From positions 1 through 64,000 of the forward strand of contig JAMLHJ010000006.1 of the NCBI GenBank assembly GCA_023957245.1: 64,000 nucleotides of DNA. The letters are read 5' to 3'. The notes beneath the pieces were generated by a model, which did not search any database, was not told the origin of the DNA, and saw only the letters and a program-made list of their open reading frames with translations. Source of the stretch: Chitinophagales bacterium (GTDB lineage Bacteria; Bacteroidota; Bacteroidia; Chitinophagales; JADIYW01). The stretch's first letter is position 1; each line of letters starts with the position of its first letter. Shown here piece by piece: positions 1 to 8,846 of this stretch. The translations under genes were made by a program, and so were the position numbers.

Positions 1-543
1 GAAGCTATTGCAGGGCACAAAGTGATGGAGTATATCAGGGATAAAGAATCATATTTGAATCTTATATCTGATGCATTAAAACACCCTCAAGATATTACTA
101 AATCTGTACAACGTCTTTTGGAAGAAAATGTAAGTATGAAGATGCAGATTGAACAATATCAGGTTGCTCAATTGAAACAAATCAAACAACAGGTCAAACA
201 ATCTATTGAACATCATAATGGTATTTCATTTGTTGTGACTCAACTTGAAGATATTGGCTCAGATGCTGCTAAACAATTGGCAACTGAATTGAGACAAGAA
301 TTGGACAATGCAATTATTATTTTTACTGGTGTTAGTAATGAGAAACCATTTATTGCAGTTGGAATTTCTGATGATTTAGTGAAAACCAAAGAATTGAATG
401 CTGGAAAAATAGTTAAAGATTTGGCTACCCATATCAAAGGAGGAGGTGGTGGACAAGCTTATATCGCTACAGCAGGAGGACAAGATATTACAGGTGTTTC
501 AAAAGTCATTTCATCTGCCAAAGAATTGGTTAATAAATTGTAA
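1..543 (+). CDS. alaS: Alanyl-tRNA synthetase, C-terminal part (5' end outside window)
   Basis: The reading frame is open from base 1, so this is the tail of a gene that starts upstream. The visible 180 residues begin in the region following the editing domain, continue through a helical, probably coiled-coil stretch (about residues 25-70) and end in a DHHA1-type domain with the glycine-rich motif KGGGGGQ followed by ATAGGQ. That motif is characteristic of the C-terminal domain of AlaRS, which charges tRNA-Ala in the cytoplasm. gatB follows after 21 bp in the same direction, so two translation-fidelity genes probably share a transcript. The catalytic and editing domains cannot be judged here. 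Confidence 0.93.
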   Translation, partial: EAIAGHKVMEYIRDKESYLNLISDALKHPQDITKSVQRLLEENVSMKMQIEQYQVAQLKQIKQQVKQSIEHHNGISFVVTQLEDIGSDAAKQLATELRQELDNAIIIFTGVSNEKPFIAVGISDDLVKTKELNAGKIVKDLATHIKGGGGGQAYIATAGGQDITGVSKVISSAKELVNKL

Positions 544-564
544 TACAAAAACTTATAATCAACA

Positions 565-2016
565 ATGGAATTAACAGTTTATGATAAATATGAGGCAGTA
601 ATTGGCTTGGAAGTTCATGCTCAGTTATTGACAAAAAGTAAAATTTATTCGGCAGACTCCACAGAATATGGAGCATCACCTAACACTCAGATAAGTGCTA
701 TCACACTTGCTATGCCAGGCACTTTGCCTAAGCTCAATAATGAAGTGATTGACATGGCAATTAAAGTAGGTTTGGCATTAAACTGTAAGATTACGGAAGT
801 AAATGAGTTTGCTCGTAAGCATTATTTTTATGCAGATTTACCAAAAGGATATCAGATTACTCAAGATAAAACACCTATTTGTACTCAAGGTCATATTGAA
901 ATTGAAGTAGCTGGCAAGAAAAACAATATAGGTATCACTCGTATTCACATGGAAGAGGATGCAGGGAAAAACAATCACGAGCTAGACCCATTTTTTTCTT
1001 TAGTAGATTTGAATCGTGCAGGAATGCCACTGATTGAAATTGTTTCTGAACCAGACATTCGGTCTTCAGATGAAGCATATAGCTATTTAACAGAGTTAAG
1101 AAAACTACTCAGATACCTAGATGTTTGTGATGGAAATATGGAAGAAGGTAGTATGAGATGTGATGCTAATATTTCTGTTAGATTAAAAGGAAGTACAACT
1201 TTTGGCACTAGAGTAGAGGTAAAAAATATGAACTCTATTCGAAATGTTAAAAGAGCTATTGATGGTGAATTCAAGCGTCAAATTGATTTGATAGAAAGTG
1301 GTCAGGAAGTGTTGCAACAAACAAGAGGATTTAATCCTGCTGATGGTTCAACCGCTGCATTGCGTTCCAAGGAATTGGCAAATGATTATAGATATTTTCC
1401 TGAGCCAGATTTGCCTCCAGTAATTGTAAAGCAAAAAAGAGTGGATAGCGTTAAATCTCTGATGCCTCCTTTACCATCTGAATTGGTAGAAAAATTCACC
1501 TCAGAGTTGGAGCTTTCTGCTTATGATGCTGGTGTTCTAACTGACGAGAAGGATATTGCTTTGTATTATCTTGATTTGATTTCTAAAACAAAAAATTATA
1601 AAGCTGCAGCCAATTGGATAATGGGAGAGGTGAAGTCTTATCTCAATCAAAATGCAATAGAGATTAAAGATTTTATTTTGACTCCAAATCATATTTTTTC
1701 AATTATTGAATTAGTGGATAAAGGAATAGTAAGTTCTTCTGGAGCAAAAAGATTATTTGAAGCTATGATTGAACAACCGACAGTTTCAGCTTCTGATTTA
1801 GCAGCTCAATTGAATCTGGTTCAAAACTCTGATACAGACCAATTGAAATCATGGGCAGAAGCTGCTTTACAAAAGTACCCTGAGAAAGTCTTGGAGTACC
1901 AAGGCGGCAAAAAAGGTATTTTAGGATTGTTTATGGGAGAAGTAATGAAAATTTCTGGCGGTCAAGCAGATCCAAAATCAACCAATAAAATTTTACAAGA
2001 GTTGCTTAACTCTTAA
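565..2016 (+). CDS. gatB: Aspartyl/glutamyl-tRNA amidotransferase subunit B
   Basis: This 483-residue protein is full length for GatB. It opens with the family signature YEAVIGLEVHAQL and contains KHYFYADLPKGYQ and the EDAGK motif of the GatB core. The C-terminal helical YqeY/tail domain ends in GLFMGEVMKISGGQADP, which binds tRNA. GatB works with GatA and GatC to convert misacylated Glu-tRNA-Gln or Asp-tRNA-Asn into the correct amidated tRNA. gatA and gatC are not in the window. It sits 21 bp after alaS and 16 bp before the next gene, consistent with an operon. The ATG start is supported by the conserved N-terminus beginning within ten residues. Confidence 0.96.
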   Translation: MELTVYDKYEAVIGLEVHAQLLTKSKIYSADSTEYGASPNTQISAITLAMPGTLPKLNNEVIDMAIKVGLALNCKITEVNEFARKHYFYADLPKGYQITQDKTPICTQGHIEIEVAGKKNNIGITRIHMEEDAGKNNHELDPFFSLVDLNRAGMPLIEIVSEPDIRSSDEAYSYLTELRKLLRYLDVCDGNMEEGSMRCDANISVRLKGSTTFGTRVEVKNMNSIRNVKRAIDGEFKRQIDLIESGQEVLQQTRGFNPADGSTAALRSKELANDYRYFPEPDLPPVIVKQKRVDSVKSLMPPLPSELVEKFTSELELSAYDAGVLTDEKDIALYYLDLISKTKNYKAAANWIMGEVKSYLNQNAIEIKDFILTPNHIFSIIELVDKGIVSSSGAKRLFEAMIEQPTVSASDLAAQLNLVQNSDTDQLKSWAEAALQKYPEKVLEYQGGKKGILGLFMGEVMKISGGQADPKSTNKILQELLNS

Positions 2017-2032
2017 TTAATTGTAAATCAAT

Positions 2033-3580
2033 ATGTCAAAGATATTTATTTGGATATTTACTTTAACTATTTTCTCTGCTTGCACTCATCAATTTGAAGG
2101 GACTGAAATCCTTGTGAAAATTCCTGAAGGCAATAATTTATTATTGTTATTGGAAGATGTTGCTACTCCAGAAAAAGTAATTGTAGATAGTTCAATGGTT
2201 CAAAATGGAACAGCTAATTTCAAAGTGTATATGAACGATGGAATTTACCGTTTTAGAGAACCAGTATCTAATCAAATGATTTTTATTTATATCGGAAAAA
2301 ATAAAGAATCTTTAAAGATTAATTGGGATTTGAAGAAAAATGGAAATTATTCAATTTCAGGAAATATCGAATCCAATCAATTGAAAAGTATCGTTCAGTT
2401 TTCTCAAAACAATTCTAAAGAGTATTTAGAAATTGATTCTTTAGCAATTAGAGACTCATTGCCTGAAGATAGAGTCTTGGAATTGAAAGCTAGCAACCGT
2501 CAAGAGATGCTCAATTTTGTAAAGAACTTTATTGATACTGTGAAAAATGGTGATGTCGCTGCTTTTTCATTGAATTATGTGGGTTCTTCTCCTGAAAATA
2601 TTTCTTTTTTGGTGAACTCTTCAGAGAAAATTCACAAATCTTTTCCCGAAGCTAGATATGCTGAAATGTGGTATAAATCACTTTCAGGATATAGAAGTCA
2701 AATATTGAATCAAGCGAAAAATGGTTTGTCAATAGGAAGTGTAGCTCCCAATATTGAAGCTATTTCTATTGATGGTGACACAGTTAGGCTTAAAGATTTT
2801 GCAGGAGAGTACGTATTATTGGACTTTTGGGCTTCTTGGTGTCAGCCTTGCAGGAAGGAAAACCCCAATTTGTTGTCAGCCTTTAAGGAGTTTAAAAATA
2901 GAAAATTTAAAATCGTTTCATTTTCATTAGACGCTAGAAAAGAACAATGGCAGAAAGGAATTGATGTCGATAAATTAAAAGGATTTGTTCATATCAGTGA
3001 TTTATTGAAATGGAGAAGTCCTTCAGTTAAAGATTATGAGGTAGTAGGAATTCCAGCAAATTTTTTAATTGATCCCAATGGAAAAATAATTGCAAGAGAT
3101 TTGCAAGGTAATATTTTACATTCAACTTTAAATCAAATTTTACCCCCTGAAATGATAGAGGTTGTTGATTCACTGGGAAATAGCACTTGGGTGCCTAAAA
3201 AACTTCCACAACAAGACTCATCTAAGCAAGCAATAACACCAGCTAGTTCAACTAAAAATATTTCCATACAACAAAAATCTGAAACGAGTAAGCCTACTAC
3301 TGTAAGCCCTCAGGTAAATTCTTCAGCATCAACTAAAACTAATAATGTTGAGAAAGCTAATGTTGCGCCTCAATCTACTAAAACTGTAACTCCGTCTAAT
3401 GCTCAAAAAGCTATTGTTGATTCAAAGCCAAAAACAGTAAACTCTGCTCCTCAACAGGTAGCGAAGCCTATAGCTCCAAAATCTGAAAACGTAAAACCTA
3501 AACCAGAGTCAAAGCCTAAGGAAATACCCAAACCTACTCCTGCTCCAATTGAAAAGCCATTGGGTACTGGACAGTTTTAG
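2033..3580 (+). CDS. TlpA-like thioredoxin-fold lipoprotein with long low-complexity tail
   Basis: This 515-residue protein has a lipoprotein signal peptide (hydrophobic run, then FSAC), so it is probably anchored in the envelope. Residues about 20-120 look like the DUF4369-type beta domain common before Bacteroidota thioredoxins. Residues about 235-375 form a TlpA/AhpC-like thioredoxin fold with FWASWCQPC (CxxC redox motif) and the cis-proline region VVGIPANFLID. From about residue 395 to the end is a tail rich in Pro, Lys, Ser, Thr and Gln, with no recognisable fold. The domain suggests thiol-disulfide exchange in the periplasm; the substrate is unknown. A second TlpA-like lipoprotein lies at 34111-35196 without such a tail. 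Confidence 0.85.
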   Translation: MSKIFIWIFTLTIFSACTHQFEGTEILVKIPEGNNLLLLLEDVATPEKVIVDSSMVQNGTANFKVYMNDGIYRFREPVSNQMIFIYIGKNKESLKINWDLKKNGNYSISGNIESNQLKSIVQFSQNNSKEYLEIDSLAIRDSLPEDRVLELKASNRQEMLNFVKNFIDTVKNGDVAAFSLNYVGSSPENISFLVNSSEKIHKSFPEARYAEMWYKSLSGYRSQILNQAKNGLSIGSVAPNIEAISIDGDTVRLKDFAGEYVLLDFWASWCQPCRKENPNLLSAFKEFKNRKFKIVSFSLDARKEQWQKGIDVDKLKGFVHISDLLKWRSPSVKDYEVVGIPANFLIDPNGKIIARDLQGNILHSTLNQILPPEMIEVVDSLGNSTWVPKKLPQQDSSKQAITPASSTKNISIQQKSETSKPTTVSPQVNSSASTKTNNVEKANVAPQSTKTVTPSNAQKAIVDSKPKTVNSAPQQVAKPIAPKSENVKPKPESKPKEIPKPTPAPIEKPLGTGQF

Positions 3581-3592
3581 GAGAGAAAAATT

Positions 3593-4165
3593 TTACAACT
3601 CCACTTTCCACATTCCTCTCAATTCTCCTAAATGATAGCCGATTGCTTTGTCATTTGGATATTTTGATAATATATTTTGGTAAGTTTCCGAAGGAATATC
3701 AGTATCTATTTGACCATGACAAGAAAGACAAGTAGGCATTCCTAATGCAATAGGTTTATAATAATAGACTTTATCTCCTTCTTGTTGGATAAAATGTTTT
3801 GCTATAATTTCTTTATCATTCATCAACCTCTTTATCTCTTCCCAAGCTTTTTTATCTATTTCATCTTTGATTAAATTGTTAGGATTTCGATTTTTATCAG
3901 TTAATCTTTGAATTCGAGTAGTATAAATATCTGCAACAGAATCAGTCAATGGCAATGCATTGATATTGCAAAAATCAATAGCACCACTAACACCAGAACT
4001 AGCAATAGTCTGAGATACGTTTGACAATAGCACCTTTTGCGCATGATTAGTAATACTATCGCCTAATGTCAGATAATTTGATCTTTCTTCTTCGCTAATC
4101 TCTTGAACCTTATGATTGCAATTGACAAGTAATAATGCTGCTATTCCGAAAATAAATTTATTCAT
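3593..4165 (-). CDS. DUF3365 (Tll0287-like) haem-binding lipoprotein
   Basis: This 190-residue protein has a lipoprotein signal ending LLLVNC, then a DUF3365-type domain. The single CxxCH haem-attachment motif is CLSCHG (about residue 146), preceded by YYKPIALGMPT and followed by DKAIGYHLGELRGMW, both typical of this family. It is probably a periplasm-facing c-type cytochrome or haem sensor; its partner is unknown. It is convergent with the thioredoxin lipoprotein (12 bp between stops) and divergent from the M42 peptidase. The family assignment is firm from the motif context. The role is not established. Confidence 0.85.
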   Translation of the reverse strand: MNKFIFGIAALLLVNCNHKVQEISEEERSNYLTLGDSITNHAQKVLLSNVSQTIASSGVSGAIDFCNINALPLTDSVADIYTTRIQRLTDKNRNPNNLIKDEIDKKAWEEIKRLMNDKEIIAKHFIQQEGDKVYYYKPIALGMPTCLSCHGQIDTDIPSETYQNILSKYPNDKAIGYHLGELRGMWKVEL

Positions 4166-4231
4166 ATTGATATTTTTAAACTATGATTAAATAAGAATTG
4201 TATAAAGTTCCTCAATTTATTGATAAATCTC

Positions 4232-4285
4232 TGCTACTAAAGTTACATTGGTTTGTACATTAATAAAAAGATTTTATTAGTAGCA
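4232..4285. repeat. Inverted repeat between divergent genes
   Basis: TGCTACTAA at 4232-4240 is exactly complementary to TTAGTAGCA at 4277-4285, with 36 bp between the arms. It lies between the divergent DUF3365 and M42 peptidase genes. It has no T-run, so it is not a terminator. It could be an operator or chance in AT-rich DNA; nothing else supports a function. Confidence 0.35.
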
Positions 4286-4327
4286 TCAGTACGTCATTGA
4301 AGAATATATGATGTTAAATAATGTTTT

Positions 4328-4362
4328 TTGTCATTAATAGGTTTGAATACCTTTTACCTTTG
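4328..4362 (+). promoter_or_regulatory. Bacteroidota-type promoter of M42 peptidase
   Basis: TACCTTTG at 4355-4362 matches the -7 consensus TAnnTTTG exactly. A TTG at 4328-4330, at the end of a T-run, is a possible -33 element, though the 24-bp spacing is on the long side. The ATG at 4370 lies 7 bp after the -7 element, so the transcript would be leaderless or nearly so. Confidence 0.6.
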
Positions 4363-4369
4363 TAAGACT

Positions 4370-5458
4370 ATGACAGAAATTAAATATCAAATTGATGAGC
4401 AGGCGGAAAAGTTTCTTTCTGCTTATTTGAATAACGCTTCCCCAACAGGGTTTGAAGAGAGTGGACAAAGAATATGGTTGGACTATATTAAACCTTATGC
4501 TGATACATATAAGGTAGATAATTATGGAACAGTAACAGCAATCATTAATCCAGATGCGCCGTACAAAGTAGTGATTGAAGCACATGCAGATGAGATTTCA
4601 TGGTTTGTTAGCTACATAAGTGATAGTGGATTTATTTATGTGATTAGAAACGGAGGAAGTGACCACATGATAGCACCATCTATGAGAGTTAATATTCATA
4701 CAGATAAAGGAATTGTTGATGGCGTTTTCGGATGGCCAGCTATTCATTTACGTAAAGAGAAAGAACATACTCCCAAAGTGTCCAATATTACAATTGATGT
4801 TGGAGCTACAACAAAAGAAGAAGTGTTAGAAATGGGAATTCATATAGGATGTGTGGTCACATTTAAAGATGGATTTTTCACTTTGAATGATAAGTATTAT
4901 GGAAGTAGAGCTTTGGATAATAGAATTGGAGGTTTTATGATAGCTGAAGTGGCAAGACTTTTAAAATCCAATCAAATCAATCTTCCTTTTGGGCTGTATA
5001 TAGTCAATGCTGTTCAAGAAGAAGTAGGATTGAGAGGTGCTGAAATGGCTGTAGAATGGATAAAACCAGACATGGCAATTATTACTGATGTCTGTCATGA
5101 TACATCTACACCTATGATAGAGGTAAAAGAAACTGGTGATACAAAATGTCACAAAGGACCAGTGATTACTTATGCTCCAGCGGTTCACAATAAGGTCAGA
5201 AAACTAATAATAGAAGCTGCCGAAAATGCAAATATCCCTTTCCAACGAGATGCTAGCTCTAGAGTCACAGGAACCGATACAGACGCATTTGCTTATGGCA
5301 ATGGTGGAGTACCTTCAGCATTAATCTCTTTACCTTTGAGATATATGCACACAACTGTGGAATTGGTTTCTAAGGCAGATGTTGCCGAAACAATAAAGTT
5401 GATTTATGCCTCATTACTAGCAACAGACCCTAAAAAGTCTTTGAAATATATAGATTAA
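4370..5458 (+). CDS. M42 family metallo-aminopeptidase
   Basis: This 362-residue cytoplasmic peptidase of the M42 (glutamyl aminopeptidase / deblocking aminopeptidase) family carries the expected metal-site motifs in order: EAHADE (metal His), SRALDNRIGG (bridging Asp), QEEVGLRGA (catalytic and metal Glu), ITDVCHD (metal Asp) and YMHTTVELV (metal His). It presumably trims peptides from the N-terminus using two metal ions. I chose the ATG at 4370. An upstream in-frame TTG at 4328 would add 14 residues, but it sits inside the promoter. The gene is monocistronic, followed by a clear terminator. Confidence 0.92.
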   Translation: MTEIKYQIDEQAEKFLSAYLNNASPTGFEESGQRIWLDYIKPYADTYKVDNYGTVTAIINPDAPYKVVIEAHADEISWFVSYISDSGFIYVIRNGGSDHMIAPSMRVNIHTDKGIVDGVFGWPAIHLRKEKEHTPKVSNITIDVGATTKEEVLEMGIHIGCVVTFKDGFFTLNDKYYGSRALDNRIGGFMIAEVARLLKSNQINLPFGLYIVNAVQEEVGLRGAEMAVEWIKPDMAIITDVCHDTSTPMIEVKETGDTKCHKGPVITYAPAVHNKVRKLIIEAAENANIPFQRDASSRVTGTDTDAFAYGNGGVPSALISLPLRYMHTTVELVSKADVAETIKLIYASLLATDPKKSLKYID

Positions 5459-5477
5459 TAAATCTTTGGTTTTACAG

Positions 5478-5512
5478 AGAGGCTTTCTATGAAATTTAGA
5501 GAGCCTCTTTTT
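5478..5512 (+). terminator. Rho-independent terminator after M42 peptidase
   Basis: AGAGGCT (5478-5484) pairs with AGCCTCT (5502-5508), with an inner TCTA/TAGA extension, and is followed by a T-run. The strand is clear because no T-run follows on the other strand. Confidence 0.85.
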
Positions 5513-5527
5513 GTAAGTAGATATTAA

Positions 5528-6028
5528 TTAAATAAAACTACTTATAGTTTGATGAAATACATCTAAGGGAATTTGATGCCCATTACTTGGATGTTCTATG
5601 ATATTCACTTTATCTATTAAGTGTTTTTGTTTTAGCCATTCTTTCGTAGTAATAGGATTGACTACATCATCTTGCATTCCTAGAAAAATATGCTGTTGAA
5701 AATTTTTAATCTCAATAGATTTTGGAGCGAGACCAGGGTCTATCTTGCTGAAAGGCAAAGATGGGTTGAATAATATGGTAGGGATATTTAATTCTTGACT
5801 TAGCCAAAATGCAGTATATCCTCCAAGTGAACTGCCAATAAGCCATTTTACATCAAAATAATTTGCGAGATTTTTGAGCCTTTTAAAGGTATTAATTCCT
5901 TCTTTGTAATGTATTTTAGGAGCAATCACACTATATCCCAAATCTGAAATAATGGTTGTTTTACTTGCTATAGGTGAACTTTCATATCCATGAATATAGA
6001 GGACCGAAGGTTTTTGAATATTTTGCAC
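5528..6028 (-). CDS. YqiA-like alpha/beta hydrolase (putative esterase)
   Basis: This is a small alpha/beta hydrolase of about 166 residues. It shows LYIHGYESSP near the N-terminus, the nucleophile elbow GSSLGG, a likely acid Asp in MQDDVVNP and a likely catalytic His in SNGHQIP. The arrangement resembles the YqiA/UPF0227 esterase group. The frame stays open to 6121, but that would overlap the upstream SDR gene by about 90 bp. A GTG at 6028, four bases after the SDR stop and just before the conserved HG strand, is the more likely start. It is the last gene of a three-gene operon with an SDR and an acyltransferase, suggesting work on an acyl ester. The substrate is unknown. Confidence 0.75.
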   Translation of the reverse strand: MQNIQKPSVLYIHGYESSPIASKTTIISDLGYSVIAPKIHYKEGINTFKRLKNLANYFDVKWLIGSSLGGYTAFWLSQELNIPTILFNPSLPFSKIDPGLAPKSIEIKNFQQHIFLGMQDDVVNPITTKEWLKQKHLIDKVNIIEHPSNGHQIPLDVFHQTISSFI

Positions 6029-6032
6029 TGTT

Positions 6033-6968
6033 TTACTTAACTTCTTTATAATAATTAAAAATATCTTCCAATGATTTTTTAGGTTGAAATCCGAACGTTT
6101 TTGCAAATAAACTACCATCAATAATGACAGGATATCTATAAAAATTTAATAGGAAAGGTGGGAGAGTCTCCATCTTCAGAAATTTACTTATGGCTTCAGT
6201 TAGAGAAGGCGGAATTGAGGGAATTTGAATAAATCGACAATTACTTTGTCTTACTGCATCTTGAAAACCAATATAATCTGAAGGAGCAACATTATACAAT
6301 CCTGGAATATTTTTTTCAAAAGCTAGACATATCGCATCTCTCATATCGTCAATGTGAATAAATTGCATCAACGGTGAAAAACCCCAAAGTACAGGAGCTG
6401 ATTTTGAAGCCAATAATTTTGAAAATGTATTTTTTACTCCAGGTCCAGCAACATTACAAGGTCTTAAAATTGAAATATTCAATTCTGGGTGTTTATACAT
6501 ATAAATATTCGCTAGATTATCCAATTCCACTGAATCTACTAAATCCATTGTCAAGTCAGCAGCTTTTATCGGTGTTTTTTCGTCTAATAAAGATGGATTA
6601 AAAGGACTGGCTCCATAGACGAAATAAGTGGATAAAACTAAAACTCTAGGAACATTATATTTTTTACATAAATCCAAAAGCTTTTTGGTACCCATAACAT
6701 TGGCATTATATCTAGTAAATCTATTAGACTCGCTAGCGGAGATTCTTCCTAGATGGATAACACCATCAAATTGATGATCTCTAAAAACATCTTCAAATAT
6801 CCTTTTGTTGAAGTCCACTTTATAACTTTCAACAGGAATTCCCAAATCTATCTTAGTACGAAAATCGACAGCTATTACTTTATAGTCTCTTTTAAGCCTA
6901 TTGATTACTTTCTGAGCCAAGGCGCCAGCGGCACCTGTAACCATGATTTTTTTCTTATTTGATTCCAT
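6033..6968 (-). CDS. Extended SDR / NAD-dependent epimerase-like protein lacking YxxxK
   Basis: This 311-residue protein has a Rossmann fold with the nucleotide motif VTGAAGALAQ, the strand VIHLGR, and later STYFVYGA and ILRPCNVAGPG, as in extended SDRs. Where the catalytic YxxxK normally lies, between the YG strand and the LRP strand, the sequence reads MDLVDSVELDNL, with neither Tyr nor Lys in register. From memory, related proteins next to acyltransferases in other bacteria show the same loss, so this may be a family trait. It lies 2 bp after the acyltransferase and 4 bp before the hydrolase. It probably binds NAD(P); whether it catalyses anything is open. Confidence 0.82.
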   Translation of the reverse strand: MESNKKKIMVTGAAGALAQKVINRLKRDYKVIAVDFRTKIDLGIPVESYKVDFNKRIFEDVFRDHQFDGVIHLGRISASESNRFTRYNANVMGTKKLLDLCKKYNVPRVLVLSTYFVYGASPFNPSLLDEKTPIKAADLTMDLVDSVELDNLANIYMYKHPELNISILRPCNVAGPGVKNTFSKLLASKSAPVLWGFSPLMQFIHIDDMRDAICLAFEKNIPGLYNVAPSDYIGFQDAVRQSNCRFIQIPSIPPSLTEAISKFLKMETLPPFLLNFYRYPVIIDGSLFAKTFGFQPKKSLEDIFNYYKEVK

Positions 6969-6970
6969 TT

Positions 6971-7792
6971 CTAAAATATAGATTTACGTTTTGACAACCC
7001 CAATTCAATGAGGTCATTAATTTCTTTCTTGATGATATTTACCCTCATTTTCACTTCACGCTCATGATAAATGTCATTCTCAAAGTGTAAAGGTCTTCCA
7101 AAATGTATATACACTTTCGTTGGAAGTATGATAGGTAATGCCAAAGGAAAATAGGGGATTCCTAGTAGTTTTGCTAGAGGCTTAATATCTGCAAATGAAA
7201 TAATTGATTCTTCACATCCAACAATACCAACAGGAACAATAGGAGCTTCATGTTTCATCGCCAAATGCATGAATCCATTTCCAAATCGCTGTAATTTATA
7301 TCGGTCTTTGAACAATTTCCCAGAACCTCTTACTCCCTCTGGAAACACTATGATTGCTTCATCTTTTTCCAATAATTTTTGACAATTATAAGGGTCTCCA
7401 ACAACAGAACCAACACTTCCTAACCAATTTCCGACAAAGGGTACAGTAGGGAAAAACCTTTCTACCATAGCTTTTGGTATCCTTGGTGAATAAGGGTTGG
7501 TAAGCATGGCATATCCAGCCAATACTCCGTCTAAAGGTAATTGACCACTATGGTTTGGAACGACCAACACACGACCTTCTTTTGGAATATTTTCCAAACC
7601 AAAAGCTTCAACTCTGAAAAATTTTTCATATAAAAACTTACCAAAAATATAAGTGTTTTTTATCCCTTTAATATTAAACCCCCAAGGATCATATCCAGCA
7701 GCTCCGATATTATTAGGAAATAATTGAAGATATTCTTCAAATTCTTCTGAATGTACAATGTTCTTAAAAAAGTTGGAGGCTCTGTTGGGCAT
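6971..7792 (-). CDS. Lysophospholipid acyltransferase-family protein (PlsC/DAGAT-like)
   Basis: This glycerolipid acyltransferase of about 273 residues has the catalytic block VVPNHSGQLPLDG, in which His and Asp are six residues apart rather than the four of classical PlsC. It also has the substrate block FPEGVRGSGK. The spacing fits the DAGAT-like subgroup of LPLATs. It probably transfers an acyl chain to a glycerolipid or similar acceptor at the inner membrane. The frame extends to a TTG at 7852 that would add 20 mostly hydrophobic residues. I prefer the ATG at 7792 because TTG starts are rare, though a membrane-inserted N-terminus is possible. It is the first gene of the operon with the SDR and the hydrolase. 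Confidence 0.82.
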   Translation of the reverse strand: MPNRASNFFKNIVHSEEFEEYLQLFPNNIGAAGYDPWGFNIKGIKNTYIFGKFLYEKFFRVEAFGLENIPKEGRVLVVPNHSGQLPLDGVLAGYAMLTNPYSPRIPKAMVERFFPTVPFVGNWLGSVGSVVGDPYNCQKLLEKDEAIIVFPEGVRGSGKLFKDRYKLQRFGNGFMHLAMKHEAPIVPVGIVGCEESIISFADIKPLAKLLGIPYFPLALPIILPTKVYIHFGRPLHFENDIYHEREVKMRVNIIKKEINDLIELGLSKRKSIF

Positions 7793-7910
7793 AATAAAAA
7801 GTAATGTATGAAATAAAATTAAAATAAAAAAACGATAAAAAATCTTGTTCAAGTAGATATAACAACAAGTTAAATTTTAGTAAATTTAGAAAGTGATAAA
7901 ATATAGTTTG

Positions 7911-8783
7911 ATGAAATATAAAAATTCAATTTTCGCTTTATTATTAGTATTTGTTGTAGGGATATCTTGCAAGAAGGAAAGTGCCAAAATAGTAGAATCT
8001 AACAAGTGTAATGGCTTTAGTGAGTTTTGTGATAAAAAACTAGATGATATCTCTATATTGATGACTCACAATTCATATAATAATAGTGAAAAGAAATTTT
8101 TAGTTCCCAATCAAGATAATTCGATATATAAGCAACTTTCAGATGGAGTAAGAGGTCTAATGTTAGACGTTTATAGTTCAGGACAAGGCCCAATAATGTA
8201 TCATGGAGTCCAACAGGGAGGCAAGCAGACATTAGTTGCTGCAATGACAGAGATTAATAAATTCCTTTCAGAAAACCCAAGAGAAGTGATTGTCATCATT
8301 TTTGAAAATTATTGTTCACATGATGAGATTTTGAGCGTATTCGATACTTTGAAAATGAGAGATTTAATTTATGTTCATAATGGTACATGGCCTACTCTCC
8401 AGCAAATGATTGACAATAATCAACGACTTGTTTTGATGGTTGAAAACGAAAAAGGAGGAACTCCAAAAGAAATCTTATATGCGTGGAATAATGTATTAGA
8501 TTCAAAGTATGAATTTCAAACGATATCTTCAATGGATTGTAGCGAAAATAGAGGAAAGAATGGATTAAGAACTTTTTACTTGTTGAATCATTGGATTTCT
8601 AATAGTCTTGGACTTCCAGATAAATCAAAAGCAAAAGAAGCAAATAGTTTTGAAGTTTTAGGTCAGAGAGTCAAAAAATGCACTGGAGAAATTGGTCACA
8701 AAGTCAATTTTGTTGGAATAGATTTTTATAATATTGGTAATGGTTTAGCAGTTGTTGATAGTATTAATGGAGTAACTAGATAA
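7911..8783 (+). CDS. PI-PLC X-domain-like lipoprotein
   Basis: This 290-residue protein has a lipoprotein signal (hydrophobic stretch ending VVGISC). The mature part resembles the phosphatidylinositol-specific phospholipase C X domain. ILMTHNSYN carries the first catalytic His, VRGLMLDVY the turn after it and MYHGVQQGG the second His, followed by an ENPREVIVIIF strand. It probably cleaves a phosphodiester outside the inner membrane; the true substrate is unknown. An in-frame GTG at 7893 adds six residues, but the ATG gives a normal signal peptide. It is divergent from the acyltransferase operon, so a lipid-related pairing is possible but unproven. Confidence 0.8.
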   Translation: MKYKNSIFALLLVFVVGISCKKESAKIVESNKCNGFSEFCDKKLDDISILMTHNSYNNSEKKFLVPNQDNSIYKQLSDGVRGLMLDVYSSGQGPIMYHGVQQGGKQTLVAAMTEINKFLSENPREVIVIIFENYCSHDEILSVFDTLKMRDLIYVHNGTWPTLQQMIDNNQRLVLMVENEKGGTPKEILYAWNNVLDSKYEFQTISSMDCSENRGKNGLRTFYLLNHWISNSLGLPDKSKAKEANSFEVLGQRVKKCTGEIGHKVNFVGIDFYNIGNGLAVVDSINGVTR

Positions 8784-8846
8784 ATTTAAGTTCATAATCG
8801 GCTTCTAAATTTTTGAAAATATTTTTAAATTTTGTTACTTTAAGGC

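Noticed and set aside
6029..6121. Upstream extension of the esterase-like gene
   Set aside because: It overlaps the end of the SDR gene by about 90 bp and precedes a better-placed GTG at the conserved N-terminus.
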